Below, piece by piece: positions 15,482 through 24,576 of a DNA stretch of 55,815 nt. The DNA is taken from contig CAUFMB010000009.1 in NCBI GenBank assembly GCA_959026535.1, positions 1-55,815 on the forward strand. Direction: 5' to 3'. Numbering within the stretch: position 1 is the first letter of the stretch; each line of letters starts with the position of its first letter. The stretch is from an uncultured Collinsella sp. (GTDB lineage Bacteria > Actinomycetota > Coriobacteriia > Coriobacteriales > Coriobacteriaceae). The translations under genes and the position numbers were made by a program. The notes beneath the pieces were generated by a model that worked only from the letters and a program-made list of their open reading frames with translations, was not told where the DNA came from and searched no databases.

Positions 15482-18400
15482 ATGGCGTTGCTAGTAGGAC
15501 TGGACGTAGGGTCGACGACGACCAAAGTTTACGCGATGCACGAGGATATGACCGAGGCGTGGTGGGGATATCGCCGCCACGGGGCGTGTCAGACAGCGAG
15601 CGTGCGCGCCATGCTCGGCGAGCTCGCCGAGCGCTTTCCCCATGAGTCACTGCGCGTTGCGGTGACCGGCTCGGATGCGCGCGATATCGCGACCGCGCTG
15701 GGCGCCTCGTACGTTCAGGAGGTGGTCGCCAACGCGCTCGCGATCAGCAGGTTCTATCCGCAGACGCGCTGCGCCATCGAGCTGGGCGGCCAAGACGCCA
15801 AGATGATCTTCTTCCGCACCAACGATAAGGGAGACATCGAGGTTGCCGACATGCGCATGAACGGCTCGTGCGCAGGCGGTACCGGTGCATTTATCGACGA
15901 GATGGCAAAGCTCATGGGGGTCGGCACCGAATCGGGCGAGTTCGAGCAGCTCGCAAGCCGGGGAACGACCGTCCACGAGGTCTCGGGCCGCTGCGGCGTG
16001 TACGCAAAGACCGATATCCAGCCGCTGCTCAACGAGGGCATTCCTACCACCGACCTGGCGCTTTCGGCGCTTCACGCGGTCGCCCGCCAAACGATCGGCG
16101 GTCTGGCCCAGGGTATCGACATCGAGCCGCCGGTAATCTTCGAGGGCGGTACGCTCGCCTACAACCCCACACTGGTCCGCGTGTTCCGGGAGCAACTGAA
16201 TCTATCGGACGATCAGGTTATCGTCCCGCGCGATCCGCAGATCATGGTCGCGCGCGGTGCCGCCCTGTCGCTGACCGACATGTTCGCATCGTCCCAACCG
16301 ATCGACCTTCCCGACGCTTTTGTCCGGCTGGATAAGCTCGAGACGGTCGCGCCCGCAAGCGGGGAGGGACGTCTTGCCCAGCCCTTTTTTGCCACACCTG
16401 CCGAGCAGGCGGATTTTACGGCACGCCATGGCAAAGAGACGCCGGCAAAGGGTCCGGATGCGTATGCGCCCGGAGAGACGGTGCGTGTGGCGCTCGGTAT
16501 CGATTCGGGGAGCACGACGACCAAGTTCGCCCTGGTCGATGAGGCGGGTGAGCTTGTCGATTCGTTCTACGCGTCTAATAACGGCAGACCGCTCGACGTC
16601 GCCCAACAGGGTCTTGTCAGCTTGAAGAACCGCTGGGAGACAGCGGGAGTCACGCTTGCGATCGATGCCGTGGGCACCACGGGATACGGCGAGGAGCTTT
16701 TCGCGCGCGCGTTCCACGCCGACTACCATACGGTCGAGACGGTCGCGCACGCCCGCGCCGCGTGCGCATGCGTTCCCGATGCGACCTTCGTGCTCGACAT
16801 CGGCGGACAGGATATGAAGGCCATCTGGCTCAACCACGGCGTGCTGACCGATATCGTCGTCAACGAGGCGTGCTCTGCGGGCTGCGGCTCGTTCCTCGAG
16901 GGTTTTGCCAAAAACCTCGGAATAGCCGTTGAGGATATCGCGACCGAGGCATTTTCGTCCAAAGCCCCCGCCGTTCTCGGCAGCCGCTGCACGGTGTTCA
17001 TGAACAGCAGCGTCGTTTCCGAGCAGCGGCGCGGTAAGGGTCCGGGCGACATCATGGCCGGTCTCTGCCGTTCGATTATCGAGAACGTGTTCACCAAGGT
17101 CATTCGCGTTTCAAATCTCAACCGTCTGGGCGACAAAGTCGTCGTCCAGGGCGGCACGTTCCGAAACGACGCGGTGCTGCGCGCATTCGAGCAGTATCTG
17201 GGCAAACCCGTCACGCGTGCGCCCCACCCGGGGCTGATGGGCGCTATCGGTATCGCCCTGCTCGCGCGCGAGGAATGCCGCAAGGGCGACGCCGGCACGT
17301 CGTTTATCGGGCTCGATGCCGTGGAGCGCTTCGAGCATCGCGAGTTCGGCGGCGTTACCTGCCGTCGGTGCAACAACCGCTGCCAGCGCGCGGTCGTGGC
17401 ATTTGGCGACGGCTCGCTTTACGTCACGGGCAATCGCTGCCCGCGCGGCGGCGCCATCTCATGGGATGAGCTCGTGCGCGAGGTTCCCGCGGCGGAGGAG
17501 CTGCGTCCGCAGGGTGCTTGCGAGGCACAGGCACCCGGCACGGGGCGCGACCGGACCGCGGCTGCCCCCAATCTCTTTGTCGACCGCGAGAAGCTGCTGT
17601 TCGAGTCGTACCCCACGGTTCCCGTCAGCGGGGGGCGCGATGTCACGATCGGCATTCCCCGTGTGCTCGAGTTCTGGGACACCATGCCGTTCTGGTCGAC
17701 GTTCTTCAGCACGCTCGGCTTTAAGGTGCGCGTCTCGGGACGCAGCACCAAGGCGATGTACGAGCGCGGTCTGGCGCACGTCACATCCGACACCGTGTGC
17801 TTCCCGGCCAAGCTCGTCCACGGGCACATCCGCAATCTCGTCGACGCCGGCGTCGACCGCATCTTCATGCCCATCATCACGACGGTGCCCACCGAAAACA
17901 CCGCCTCTACCAGCGAGTGGATGTGCGCCGTCGTAAAGGGATACCCCTACGTGATGCGCAATTCCGATAACCCGGAGGAGCGTTTCGGCGTTCCGTTCGA
18001 TACGCCGCTGTTCCACTGGTACGACGAGGGCGACCGAAACCGCCAGCTCAAGGCGTGGTGCAAGGAGACCTTCGATATCGATGCCGACCTGGTTGCCAAG
18101 GCGACCGAGCAGGCGGACCGCGCGCAGGAGACGTTTGAGAACCAGCTGCAGCTGCGCGGCAGGCAGGTGCTCGAGAACGTGCACGAGGACGGCGGCTACG
18201 CGGTGGTGATCGCTTCGCGCCCGTACCACAACGACCCGCTGGTCAACCACGGGCTGCCCAAGCTCTTCTCTGAGCGCGGCATCCCCGTGCTGACGCCCGA
18301 TGCGGTGCCGGGGGTCTGCAACGTCGATCTTTCCAACAGCCGCATCGACATCGTGAACAACTATCATGCGCGCATGCTGTCGTGCGCGGTCATCGTCGCA

Positions 18401-19921
18401 TCGACGCCCGAGCTCGAGCTCGTGCAGATGGGCAGCTTCGGCTGCGGCCACGATGCGTATCTCACCGACGAGATCGCGCGCATGATGGGCGAGATGGGCT
18501 CCAAGGTTCCGATGATGATCAAGCTCGATGAGAGCGACGTCGCCGGTCCCATGGGCATTCGCGTGCGTTCGTTTATCGAGTCGGTCAACCGTCGTCGCGC
18601 GGAGGAGCGTGCCGAGGGCGCCCGGGTGCACGCGGTCCATCCGCTCGACGACCCGTATAAGGTCAAGTACACCAAGCGCGACCGGCACGACAAGATCGCG
18701 CTGGTCCCCAACACCTCCCATGCGTTCTGCAGGCTCATGACCGCGGCGATGCGCAATCAGGGCGTGCGCGCCGAGGCCCTTGATATCGGGCGCGAGGATG
18801 CCATCCGCCTGGGCAAACGCTATGTGCACAACGACATCTGCTTCCCCGCGCAAATCGTGATCGGCGAGGCGCTCGCGGCACTCGAGAGCGGTAAGTACGA
18901 CCCGCACGACGTCGCCGTGGTGACTGGCAAGTATATCGGCGACTGCCGCCTGACGCACTACATGCCCCTGCTGCGCCGCGCGCTCGACGACGCGGGATAC
19001 GACTATGTCCCGGTGCTCACCAACGACGACGTCGATGCCCACAATGCGCATCCGGGCTTCAAGCTCGGCCTTGGCCCGAGCATCCAGATCGCCTACGGTC
19101 TTCCCATGATCGATGCCCTCGAGGCCATGCTTAGGCGCATCCGTCCCTACGAGCTCGAGAAGGGCGCGGCGGACGCTGCGTTCGACCGCGCGCTCGATGA
19201 GGTTATCGAGGGCATGGAGCGCTCCGGGCTGAGAGGCCAGGCGACGGGCTTCAAACGCGCGCTTGCGATCATGGACGCCGTTCCGTACGACCGCTCGAAC
19301 CCGCATCCGACCGTTCTCATCGTGGGCGAGTACCTGCTCAATTTCCATCTCGGCGCCAACCACGAGATCGAGCGCTACCTCGAGGACAACGGGCTCGAGG
19401 TCATCGAGGCGCGCATGACCGACGTGATCCGCAAGACCTATTTCTACAAGCATGCGCAGTCGCGCGAGTTCCACGTCGACCTGTCGCTGCCCGAAAAGGC
19501 CTGGTACGCCACGGCGGACAACCTGTTCGAGCTCGCGCACGACCGTTGCGACCGCCTGGGCGCGGCGAGCCCGCTCTACGAGCCGCCGACGCGCATGCCC
19601 GAGCTCGTGCGCGCGAGCGATAAGATCCTGCACCATACGTTCGATGCGGGCGAGGGCGTGCTGATTCCGGCGGAGATTCTCGAGCACGCCAAGCGCGGCT
19701 GCCGCAACTTCGTGATCCTGCAGCCGTTCGGGTGTCTGCCCAACCATGTCGTGGGGCGCGGGCTCATCCATGCGCTCAAGGAGCAGTATCCCACGGCGCA
19801 GTTCCTGCCGCTCGACTACGATCCCGACGTGAGCTTCGCCAACGTGGAGAACCGTCTTCAGATGCTCATCATGAACGCCAAGGCGCAGGGGTGCGGTGAG
19901 GCGCATGGCGAGACCGCGTAA
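15482..19921 (+). CDS. Fused acyl-CoA dehydratase activase / reductase-like protein (BcrAD-HgdC type)
   Basis: Large protein related to activators of 2-hydroxyacyl-CoA dehydratases and benzoyl-CoA reductases, which use ATP to fire an electron from an iron-sulfur cluster. Two ASKHA ATPase domains occur: residues about 3-290 (GLDVGSTTTKVYAM, NGSCAGGTGAF) and about 336-600 (GIDSGSTTTKFALV, NEACSAGCGSFLEGF). Each keeps the cysteine positions for a bridging cluster. A cysteine knot (CRRCNNRCQ) is near 626-634. A DUF2229 region spans about 700-950, and an HgdB-like region fills about 1060-1460. The 1479-residue fusion is known widely in anaerobes, but its substrate is not. TetR overlaps its end by 17 bp. 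Confidence 0.85.
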   Translation: MALLVGLDVGSTTTKVYAMHEDMTEAWWGYRRHGACQTASVRAMLGELAERFPHESLRVAVTGSDARDIATALGASYVQEVVANALAISRFYPQTRCAIELGGQDAKMIFFRTNDKGDIEVADMRMNGSCAGGTGAFIDEMAKLMGVGTESGEFEQLASRGTTVHEVSGRCGVYAKTDIQPLLNEGIPTTDLALSALHAVARQTIGGLAQGIDIEPPVIFEGGTLAYNPTLVRVFREQLNLSDDQVIVPRDPQIMVARGAALSLTDMFASSQPIDLPDAFVRLDKLETVAPASGEGRLAQPFFATPAEQADFTARHGKETPAKGPDAYAPGETVRVALGIDSGSTTTKFALVDEAGELVDSFYASNNGRPLDVAQQGLVSLKNRWETAGVTLAIDAVGTTGYGEELFARAFHADYHTVETVAHARAACACVPDATFVLDIGGQDMKAIWLNHGVLTDIVVNEACSAGCGSFLEGFAKNLGIAVEDIATEAFSSKAPAVLGSRCTVFMNSSVVSEQRRGKGPGDIMAGLCRSIIENVFTKVIRVSNLNRLGDKVVVQGGTFRNDAVLRAFEQYLGKPVTRAPHPGLMGAIGIALLAREECRKGDAGTSFIGLDAVERFEHREFGGVTCRRCNNRCQRAVVAFGDGSLYVTGNRCPRGGAISWDELVREVPAAEELRPQGACEAQAPGTGRDRTAAAPNLFVDREKLLFESYPTVPVSGGRDVTIGIPRVLEFWDTMPFWSTFFSTLGFKVRVSGRSTKAMYERGLAHVTSDTVCFPAKLVHGHIRNLVDAGVDRIFMPIITTVPTENTASTSEWMCAVVKGYPYVMRNSDNPEERFGVPFDTPLFHWYDEGDRNRQLKAWCKETFDIDADLVAKATEQADRAQETFENQLQLRGRQVLENVHEDGGYAVVIASRPYHNDPLVNHGLPKLFSERGIPVLTPDAVPGVCNVDLSNSRIDIVNNYHARMLSCAVIVASTPELELVQMGSFGCGHDAYLTDEIARMMGEMGSKVPMMIKLDESDVAGPMGIRVRSFIESVNRRRAEERAEGARVHAVHPLDDPYKVKYTKRDRHDKIALVPNTSHAFCRLMTAAMRNQGVRAEALDIGREDAIRLGKRYVHNDICFPAQIVIGEALAALESGKYDPHDVAVVTGKYIGDCRLTHYMPLLRRALDDAGYDYVPVLTNDDVDAHNAHPGFKLGLGPSIQIAYGLPMIDALEAMLRRIRPYELEKGAADAAFDRALDEVIEGMERSGLRGQATGFKRALAIMDAVPYDRSNPHPTVLIVGEYLLNFHLGANHEIERYLEDNGLEVIEARMTDVIRKTYFYKHAQSREFHVDLSLPEKAWYATADNLFELAHDRCDRLGAASPLYEPPTRMPELVRASDKILHHTFDAGEGVLIPAEILEHAKRGCRNFVILQPFGCLPNHVVGRGLIHALKEQYPTAQFLPLDYDPDVSFANVENRLQMLIMNAKAQGCGEAHGETA

Positions 19922-20594
19922 GGACGCCGATGCGCCCGATGCACGCACCCGTATCATCGAGGCGTTTTGGGAGCTCATCGAGAACAACAGCATCTTCGAG
20001 CTGTCGGTTGGCGAGGTGACCCGCGCCGCCCAGTGCAATCGCGGAACGTTTTACTACTATTTTCACGATTTCGATGAACTCGTCGCCATCGCCATAGCCC
20101 AGCTGCTGCAGGATAACGAGCTCATCACCGATGCCCTCTGGCATTTTTCGAGCGAGGGCGACCTTTCGGCGTTCGACCGGCGCGACGTCCGCTGCCTGCT
20201 GCAGCGCATCGTCATCACCATGAGGGCGGGTGCCGCCGAGCAGGTCGTGCAGGGCATCCATACGATCATCATCGACCGCGTGAGAGAGATCGTCCACCCC
20301 GACGGAGAAGAGCTCAAGGCAGATTCGAGCTTTGCGGTGGGCTTTCTGGTCTCGGGCATCATGGGCTTTGTGATGGCGGTCGGCTTTGTCCGGGAGGGCG
20401 GCGAGGAGATAGACCTCGAGCAGCTGGGGGACAGCGCGTGCGCGTACCTGAGGGCGGTCGCCATGCAGACGGTGGAAACGGTCGCGCAAGTCGAGGGCGT
20501 CGATACATCCGAGCTGCTCGGACGCGTCTCCAAGGAGGCCGATGCCTATCGCGCATCGCGTGCGACGAGTCCCGACGTGGTGAAAGACGCCTAG
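19905..20594 (+). CDS. TetR/AcrR-family transcriptional regulator
   Basis: One-component repressor. The N-terminal helix-turn-helix (RTRIIEAFWELIENNSIFEL, then VGEVTRAAQCNRGTFYYYF) is classic TetR; the C-terminal ligand domain (about 75-215) is not assignable. The start is put at MARPRKDAD; GTG at 19896 is an alternative. It overlaps the activase gene by 17 bp, so translation is coupled. The likely target is the palindrome at 15412-15432, which would make the operon self-repressing. The ligand might be an acyl-CoA or an aromatic compound; this is inference. The protein has 229 residues. Confidence 0.9.
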   Translation: MARPRKDADAPDARTRIIEAFWELIENNSIFELSVGEVTRAAQCNRGTFYYYFHDFDELVAIAIAQLLQDNELITDALWHFSSEGDLSAFDRRDVRCLLQRIVITMRAGAAEQVVQGIHTIIIDRVREIVHPDGEELKADSSFAVGFLVSGIMGFVMAVGFVREGGEEIDLEQLGDSACAYLRAVAMQTVETVAQVEGVDTSELLGRVSKEADAYRASRATSPDVVKDA

Positions 20595-20727
20595 GGTTTC
20601 TCTTGCGGGGCGCCTGTCGCGCATCGCGCGGTGAGTCCCGCGATGCGGTCATAACCTGCATTCATGTGAGCCGGGTTTATAGATATTCCTCCAGCTGTTA
20701 ACATAGACAACCTGTGGGTAAAGAGAC

Positions 20728-20757
20728 AAAAGCGCCGCCGACGGGCGGGCGTTTTGA
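20728..20757 (+). other. Leader hairpin ahead of clpC
   Basis: AAAGCGCCGCC and GGGCGGGCGTTTT can pair with one bulge around GAC, with a T-rich tail, 30 bp before the clpC start. It may be a terminator of the TetR operon or a leader attenuator. No CtsR (GGTCAAA), CIRCE or HAIR box is seen in the 190-bp gap. Confidence 0.4.
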
Positions 20758-20786
20758 TTTCGATGAACTCATGTAAGGAAACGAGC

Positions 20787-23429
20787 ATGTTAGATAGATT
20801 TACCGATCGCGCGCGTAAGGTCATGTCCATGGCCAAGCAAGAGGCGCTTGATCTTCATTCAAATAAGGTGGGCACCGAGCACCTGCTGCTCGCGCTTGCC
20901 AAGGAGGACGAGGGCATTGCCGCCGAGGCACTGCGTTCGCTCGACATCTCCTACGATGACATCATGGATACTCTCAAAGAGGTCCAGACCACGGTTCCCG
21001 AGCCCAGCGAGGAGACCGAGGCGGCCAAGCTCGCCTTTACGCCGCTCGTCATTAGCGTTATGGAGCGTTCATTCCGCGTGGCGCGTGAGAATAACCAGAC
21101 CTACGTGTCGACCGAGCACTTGCTGATCGGCATCGTCGAAGAGGGCAACGGCATGGCCATGGACATCCTCATGCGCCTGGGTGTGTCGTCCGCCTCTATC
21201 AAAAAGGCTATCGAGAAACTCACCGCCAAGGACCAGGACAAGAAGCGTCCGCTCGCCGGCGCCGGTGCTGGTCGTCCCGGTGCGGGCCTGCCGTTCTTTA
21301 GCGGCTCGGATGCCTCTCAGCAAAAGGGGAGTGGCACCGATACGCTTAAGCAGTTCGCGACTAACCTCACGCAGAAGGCGCGCGACGGCGAGCTCGACCC
21401 TGTAATTGGTCGCGAAAAGGAAGTCCAGCGTATGATGGAAATTCTTTCGCGCCGCACCAAGAACAACCCGCTCATTCTGGGCGACCCCGGCGTGGGCAAG
21501 ACGGCCATCGTCGAGGGCCTGGCTCAGCAGATTGCAGCCGGCAACGTGCCCGAGAACCTCATGAACCAGAATATCTGGACGCTCGACCTGCCGGGCCTCG
21601 TGGCGGGCGCCAAGTATCGCGGCGAGTTTGAGGAGCGCCTCAAGAACGTGATCCAAGAGGCCACCGAAGCCGACGACGTCATCCTGTTTATCGACGAGAT
21701 GCACACCATCATCGGTGCCGGTTCTGCCGAGGGCTCCATCGACGCGAGCTCCATGCTCAAGCCCGTGCTCGCGCGCGGCGCCTTCCAGATTATCGGCGCC
21801 ACCACGGCCGAGGAATTCCGCAAGTACCTCACCAAGGACCCGGCTTTCGAGCGTCGCTTCCAGACCATCGATGTCGAGGAGCCGAGCGTCGAGGACACGG
21901 TCAAGATCCTGACCGCGCTCAAGCCGCGCTACGAGGAGCACCACCATGTGCGTTACACACAGGGTGCTATCGAGGCCGCCGCGAACCTCTCCAACCGCTA
22001 CATTCAGGACCGCTTCCTGCCCGATAAGGCCATCGACCTCATCGACGAGGCCGGTGCCCGCGCCCGCATTGCCGCCAATCGCGCGCCCGAGCCGGTGCGC
22101 GAGGCCGAGCATCGCGTCGAGGAGCTCAAGGCTGCCGCACAGGAGGCCACCGAGAGCGACGACATGAACAAGGCCGCCGAGATTACCGAGCAGCAGAAAG
22201 CTGCCGAGATTGAGCTCGCCGAGGCCAAGGCTGCCTGGACGGCCGAGCTCGACGCCAGCCCGCTCACCATCGACGTGAGCCAGATCGCCGATATCGTGTC
22301 CGTGACTTCGGGCGTGCCGGTGTCCTCGCTTACCGAGAGCGAGAGCCGTCGCCTGCTGCAAGCCGAAAGCGTGCTCAAGACGCGCATCATTGGTCAGGAT
22401 GAGGCTGTCGAGGCCGTTGCCAAGGCCGTGCGCCGCAGCCGCTCGCCGCTCAAGGATCCGCGTCGCCCCGGCGGCAGCTTTATCTTCCTGGGTCCCACCG
22501 GCACGGGCAAGACCGAGCTCGCCAAGACGCTCGCCGAGTACCTCTTTGGCAGCAAGGATGCACTCATCAGCTTCGACATGTCGGAGTTTGGCAGCGAGTT
22601 CGAGGTCTCCAAGCTCATCGGTAGCCCTCCGGGTTACGTCGGTCACGACGAGGGCGGCCAGCTCACCAAGGCCGTTCGTCGTCACCCGTACTCGGTCGTG
22701 CTGTTCGACGAGATCGAGAAGGCGCACCCCGATATCTTCAACATCTTGTTGCAGGTGCTGGAGGAGGGCCGCCTGACCGATAGCCAGGGCAAGACGGTTG
22801 ACTTCCGCAATACCGTGATCATCATGACATCCAATGTGGGCGCCCGCGAGATTGCGCAGGATGCGAGCGTTGGCTTTGGCACCACCGGCGAGCAGGGCCT
22901 TACCTCGAGCGAGATTAAGGGCCGTGCAATGGGCGAGCTCAAGCGCCTGTTCCGCCCCGAGCTGCTCAACCGTATCGACGACATCGTGGTGTTCCAGAAG
23001 CTTTCGGGCGAGAACCTGACCAAGATCGCGCACTTGCTGGTGGACGACCTGCGTCAGCGCCTGATTGCCAACGGCATGAACATCAAGCTCACCGATGCGG
23101 CCTACGACAAGATCGTGGCCGAGGGCACCGACCTCACCAACGGTGCGCGTCCGCTGCGTCGTGCCATCCAAAAGCTCATCGAGGATCCGCTGTCCGAGGA
23201 GCTGCTGGCCGGCGAGTGGGGCGAGGGCGATACCGTCCTGTGCGATGTGGCCGACGGCAAGTTTGTCTTTAGCCATGGTACGGGCGAGATCCCGGCACCG
23301 CGTCCGGCGGGCACGCTCGGTGGCGATACCGCTCCGGCGGCGCCGCACACCGGCAACGCCGCGCCCGTGAGCGGCGGCGTGACCTCGGGCCCCGGCGGCA
23401 TGATGCAAGCCGGTTCCGGCGCGCTGTAG
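20787..23429 (+). CDS. clpC: ATP-dependent Clp protease ATP-binding subunit ClpC
   Basis: Hsp100 unfoldase that feeds proteins to ClpP. The N-domain (1-145, two Clp repeats) begins MLDRFTDRARKVM. AAA1 has Walker A GDPGVGKT (about 232-239) and AAA2 has GPTGTGKT (about 569-576). The middle insert around 440-490 is short and coiled, as in ClpC rather than ClpB. The C-terminal about 55 residues are Gly/Ala/Pro-rich and probably disordered. The start follows AAGGA; 880 residues. No ctsR, mcsA or mcsB precede it, unlike in Bacillus. Confidence 0.93.
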   Translation: MLDRFTDRARKVMSMAKQEALDLHSNKVGTEHLLLALAKEDEGIAAEALRSLDISYDDIMDTLKEVQTTVPEPSEETEAAKLAFTPLVISVMERSFRVARENNQTYVSTEHLLIGIVEEGNGMAMDILMRLGVSSASIKKAIEKLTAKDQDKKRPLAGAGAGRPGAGLPFFSGSDASQQKGSGTDTLKQFATNLTQKARDGELDPVIGREKEVQRMMEILSRRTKNNPLILGDPGVGKTAIVEGLAQQIAAGNVPENLMNQNIWTLDLPGLVAGAKYRGEFEERLKNVIQEATEADDVILFIDEMHTIIGAGSAEGSIDASSMLKPVLARGAFQIIGATTAEEFRKYLTKDPAFERRFQTIDVEEPSVEDTVKILTALKPRYEEHHHVRYTQGAIEAAANLSNRYIQDRFLPDKAIDLIDEAGARARIAANRAPEPVREAEHRVEELKAAAQEATESDDMNKAAEITEQQKAAEIELAEAKAAWTAELDASPLTIDVSQIADIVSVTSGVPVSSLTESESRRLLQAESVLKTRIIGQDEAVEAVAKAVRRSRSPLKDPRRPGGSFIFLGPTGTGKTELAKTLAEYLFGSKDALISFDMSEFGSEFEVSKLIGSPPGYVGHDEGGQLTKAVRRHPYSVVLFDEIEKAHPDIFNILLQVLEEGRLTDSQGKTVDFRNTVIIMTSNVGAREIAQDASVGFGTTGEQGLTSSEIKGRAMGELKRLFRPELLNRIDDIVVFQKLSGENLTKIAHLLVDDLRQRLIANGMNIKLTDAAYDKIVAEGTDLTNGARPLRRAIQKLIEDPLSEELLAGEWGEGDTVLCDVADGKFVFSHGTGEIPAPRPAGTLGGDTAPAAPHTGNAAPVSGGVTSGPGGMMQAGSGAL

Positions 23430-23448
23430 GGCGTAACATAGCTTTGCG

Positions 23449-23480
23449 AAGGGGCACTCCTGTCGGGGCGCCCCTTTTTT
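23449..23480 (+). terminator. Terminator of clpC
   Basis: Stem AAGGGGC / GCCCCTT with extra inner pairing, followed by a six-T run. Confidence 0.85.
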
Positions 23481-23492
23481 ATGAGTAAATGG

Positions 23493-23523
23493 TGCTATAC
23501 TCGAAATATAAATATGTATAGCA
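23493..23523. promoter_or_regulatory. Operator/promoter of the RelB-PIN pair
   Basis: Perfect 8-bp arms TGCTATAC and GTATAGCA flank a 15-bp A/T-rich centre containing TATAAATA. It lies 12 bp before the antitoxin start, so a bound antitoxin would cover the promoter. Confidence 0.7.
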
Positions 23524-23535
23524 GAAGGAGCTAGC

Positions 23536-23904
23536 ATGCCAATATCGGTACTCGACTCACGGCCGGTCCAGATGAATGTACGCATGGATCGCCAACTCAA
23601 AGAGGCTGGGGACGCCGTGCTGGCGCATATCGGCATGACGCCGTCACAAGCTGTGAGGGAGCTGTGGCAGTACTTGACCGAGAACGGTCATATGCCCGTC
23701 GCAAAAAAGAATGATGACGAAGTCCTGCCTGACGACATACGATCGAAGGTGAGTTCGTCCCGCGTCTCGGAAGGGGCTGCGTTAATTTCGAATTTTTATG
23801 AGCGGTTCTCGATTCAGAGGCCGAGCCCCGATGAAGCCTTTGATTACGACGAGTTATACGATCAAATGATGAGCGAGAGATTCAGTGATTGGATCGAATT
23901 ATGA
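23536..23904 (+). CDS. RelB/DinJ-family antitoxin
   Basis: Probable ribbon-helix-helix antitoxin. Residues about 10-50 (VQMNVRMDRQLKEAGDAVL, then HIGMTPSQAVRELWQYL) match the RelB/DinJ DNA-binding pattern; the longer C-terminal tail (50-122) would bind the toxin. The ATG follows AGAAGGAG, and its TGA overlaps the toxin ATG (ATGA), the usual coupling for such pairs. The partner here is a PIN nuclease rather than a RelE fold. It probably represses its own operon through the inverted repeat at 23493-23523. Confidence 0.85.
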   Translation: MPISVLDSRPVQMNVRMDRQLKEAGDAVLAHIGMTPSQAVRELWQYLTENGHMPVAKKNDDEVLPDDIRSKVSSSRVSEGAALISNFYERFSIQRPSPDEAFDYDELYDQMMSERFSDWIEL

Positions 23905-24428
23905 GCGGCGTCGGAACGAAACGTGTGCTCAAGCTGCTGATCGACACGAACGTCTGGCTAGATTACTTTCTCGCTCGCACGAATGCGACCAGGCCGATAG
24001 TCGAGCTCCTTTCTCGCGCGGCGGAAGCGGAGGATATCGTCCTCTTCTCGTCCTCCCTGTCTGTCAAAGACGTCTATTACATTCTGGGAAGGACGATGAA
24101 GGCCGACGCCCGCCGTGAGGGGGCTCTCACTCCCGAAGCCATCGCCGGTGCCGACGAGACAGCGTGGGCGTGCGTTCGCCTGATTCGGCAAAAGTCGATT
24201 ATTGCCTCGGTCGGTGCAGACGAGGTCTTCGACTCCTTTGTGTTCAAGTATCATCACAACGACTTTGAGGACGACCTGATGCTGGGCGTCGCCAATCGCA
24301 TTGATGCCGATTACGTCGTGACCGAGGACAAGAATCTTATTAAGCATACCAATGGTGTATGCATTAACGTTCAACAGGCGTTGAAGTTGGTTGAAGGATC
24401 CAACGTCCCTTCGGCGCGGCCCGTCTAA
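23901..24428 (+). CDS. PIN-domain ribonuclease toxin
   Basis: Probable metal-dependent RNase toxin of the VapC/PIN group. Acidic active-site residues appear in LLIDTNVWLDYF, in HHNDFEDDLMLGVA and in YVVTEDKNL. The start is the ATG overlapping the antitoxin stop; an in-frame ATG 12 bp upstream lies inside the antitoxin gene. The protein has 175 residues, longer than minimal VapC (about 130), with an insert near 75-100. Coupled with a RelB-like antitoxin, it forms an accessory toxin-antitoxin module inserted after clpC. Confidence 0.87.
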   Translation: MSGVGTKRVLKLLIDTNVWLDYFLARTNATRPIVELLSRAAEAEDIVLFSSSLSVKDVYYILGRTMKADARREGALTPEAIAGADETAWACVRLIRQKSIIASVGADEVFDSFVFKYHHNDFEDDLMLGVANRIDADYVVTEDKNLIKHTNGVCINVQQALKLVEGSNVPSARPV

Positions 24429-24576
24429 CCTGCTTTATCTTGATAAAGTGGCGTTTCCTCGCCGTTAGCCGATGATGCGAGAGCGCTCGGCGTTTTCGAC
24501 TGGTTTATGCAAACGAAGTCTGGGAATATACAAGGCGCATGTCTTATTGTCTAACCAGTTGCGCCAAGGAGGCACC

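Noticed and set aside
17459..20038. Long minus-strand open frame (859 codons) opposite the activase gene
   Set aside because: It is a shadow of a GC-rich gene; its composition (Arg/His/Val/Leu/Gly-rich) and lack of a ribosome site and motifs mark it as non-coding.
20595..20786. CtsR, CIRCE or HspR site before clpC
   Set aside because: None of the consensus boxes could be found on either strand in this gap.
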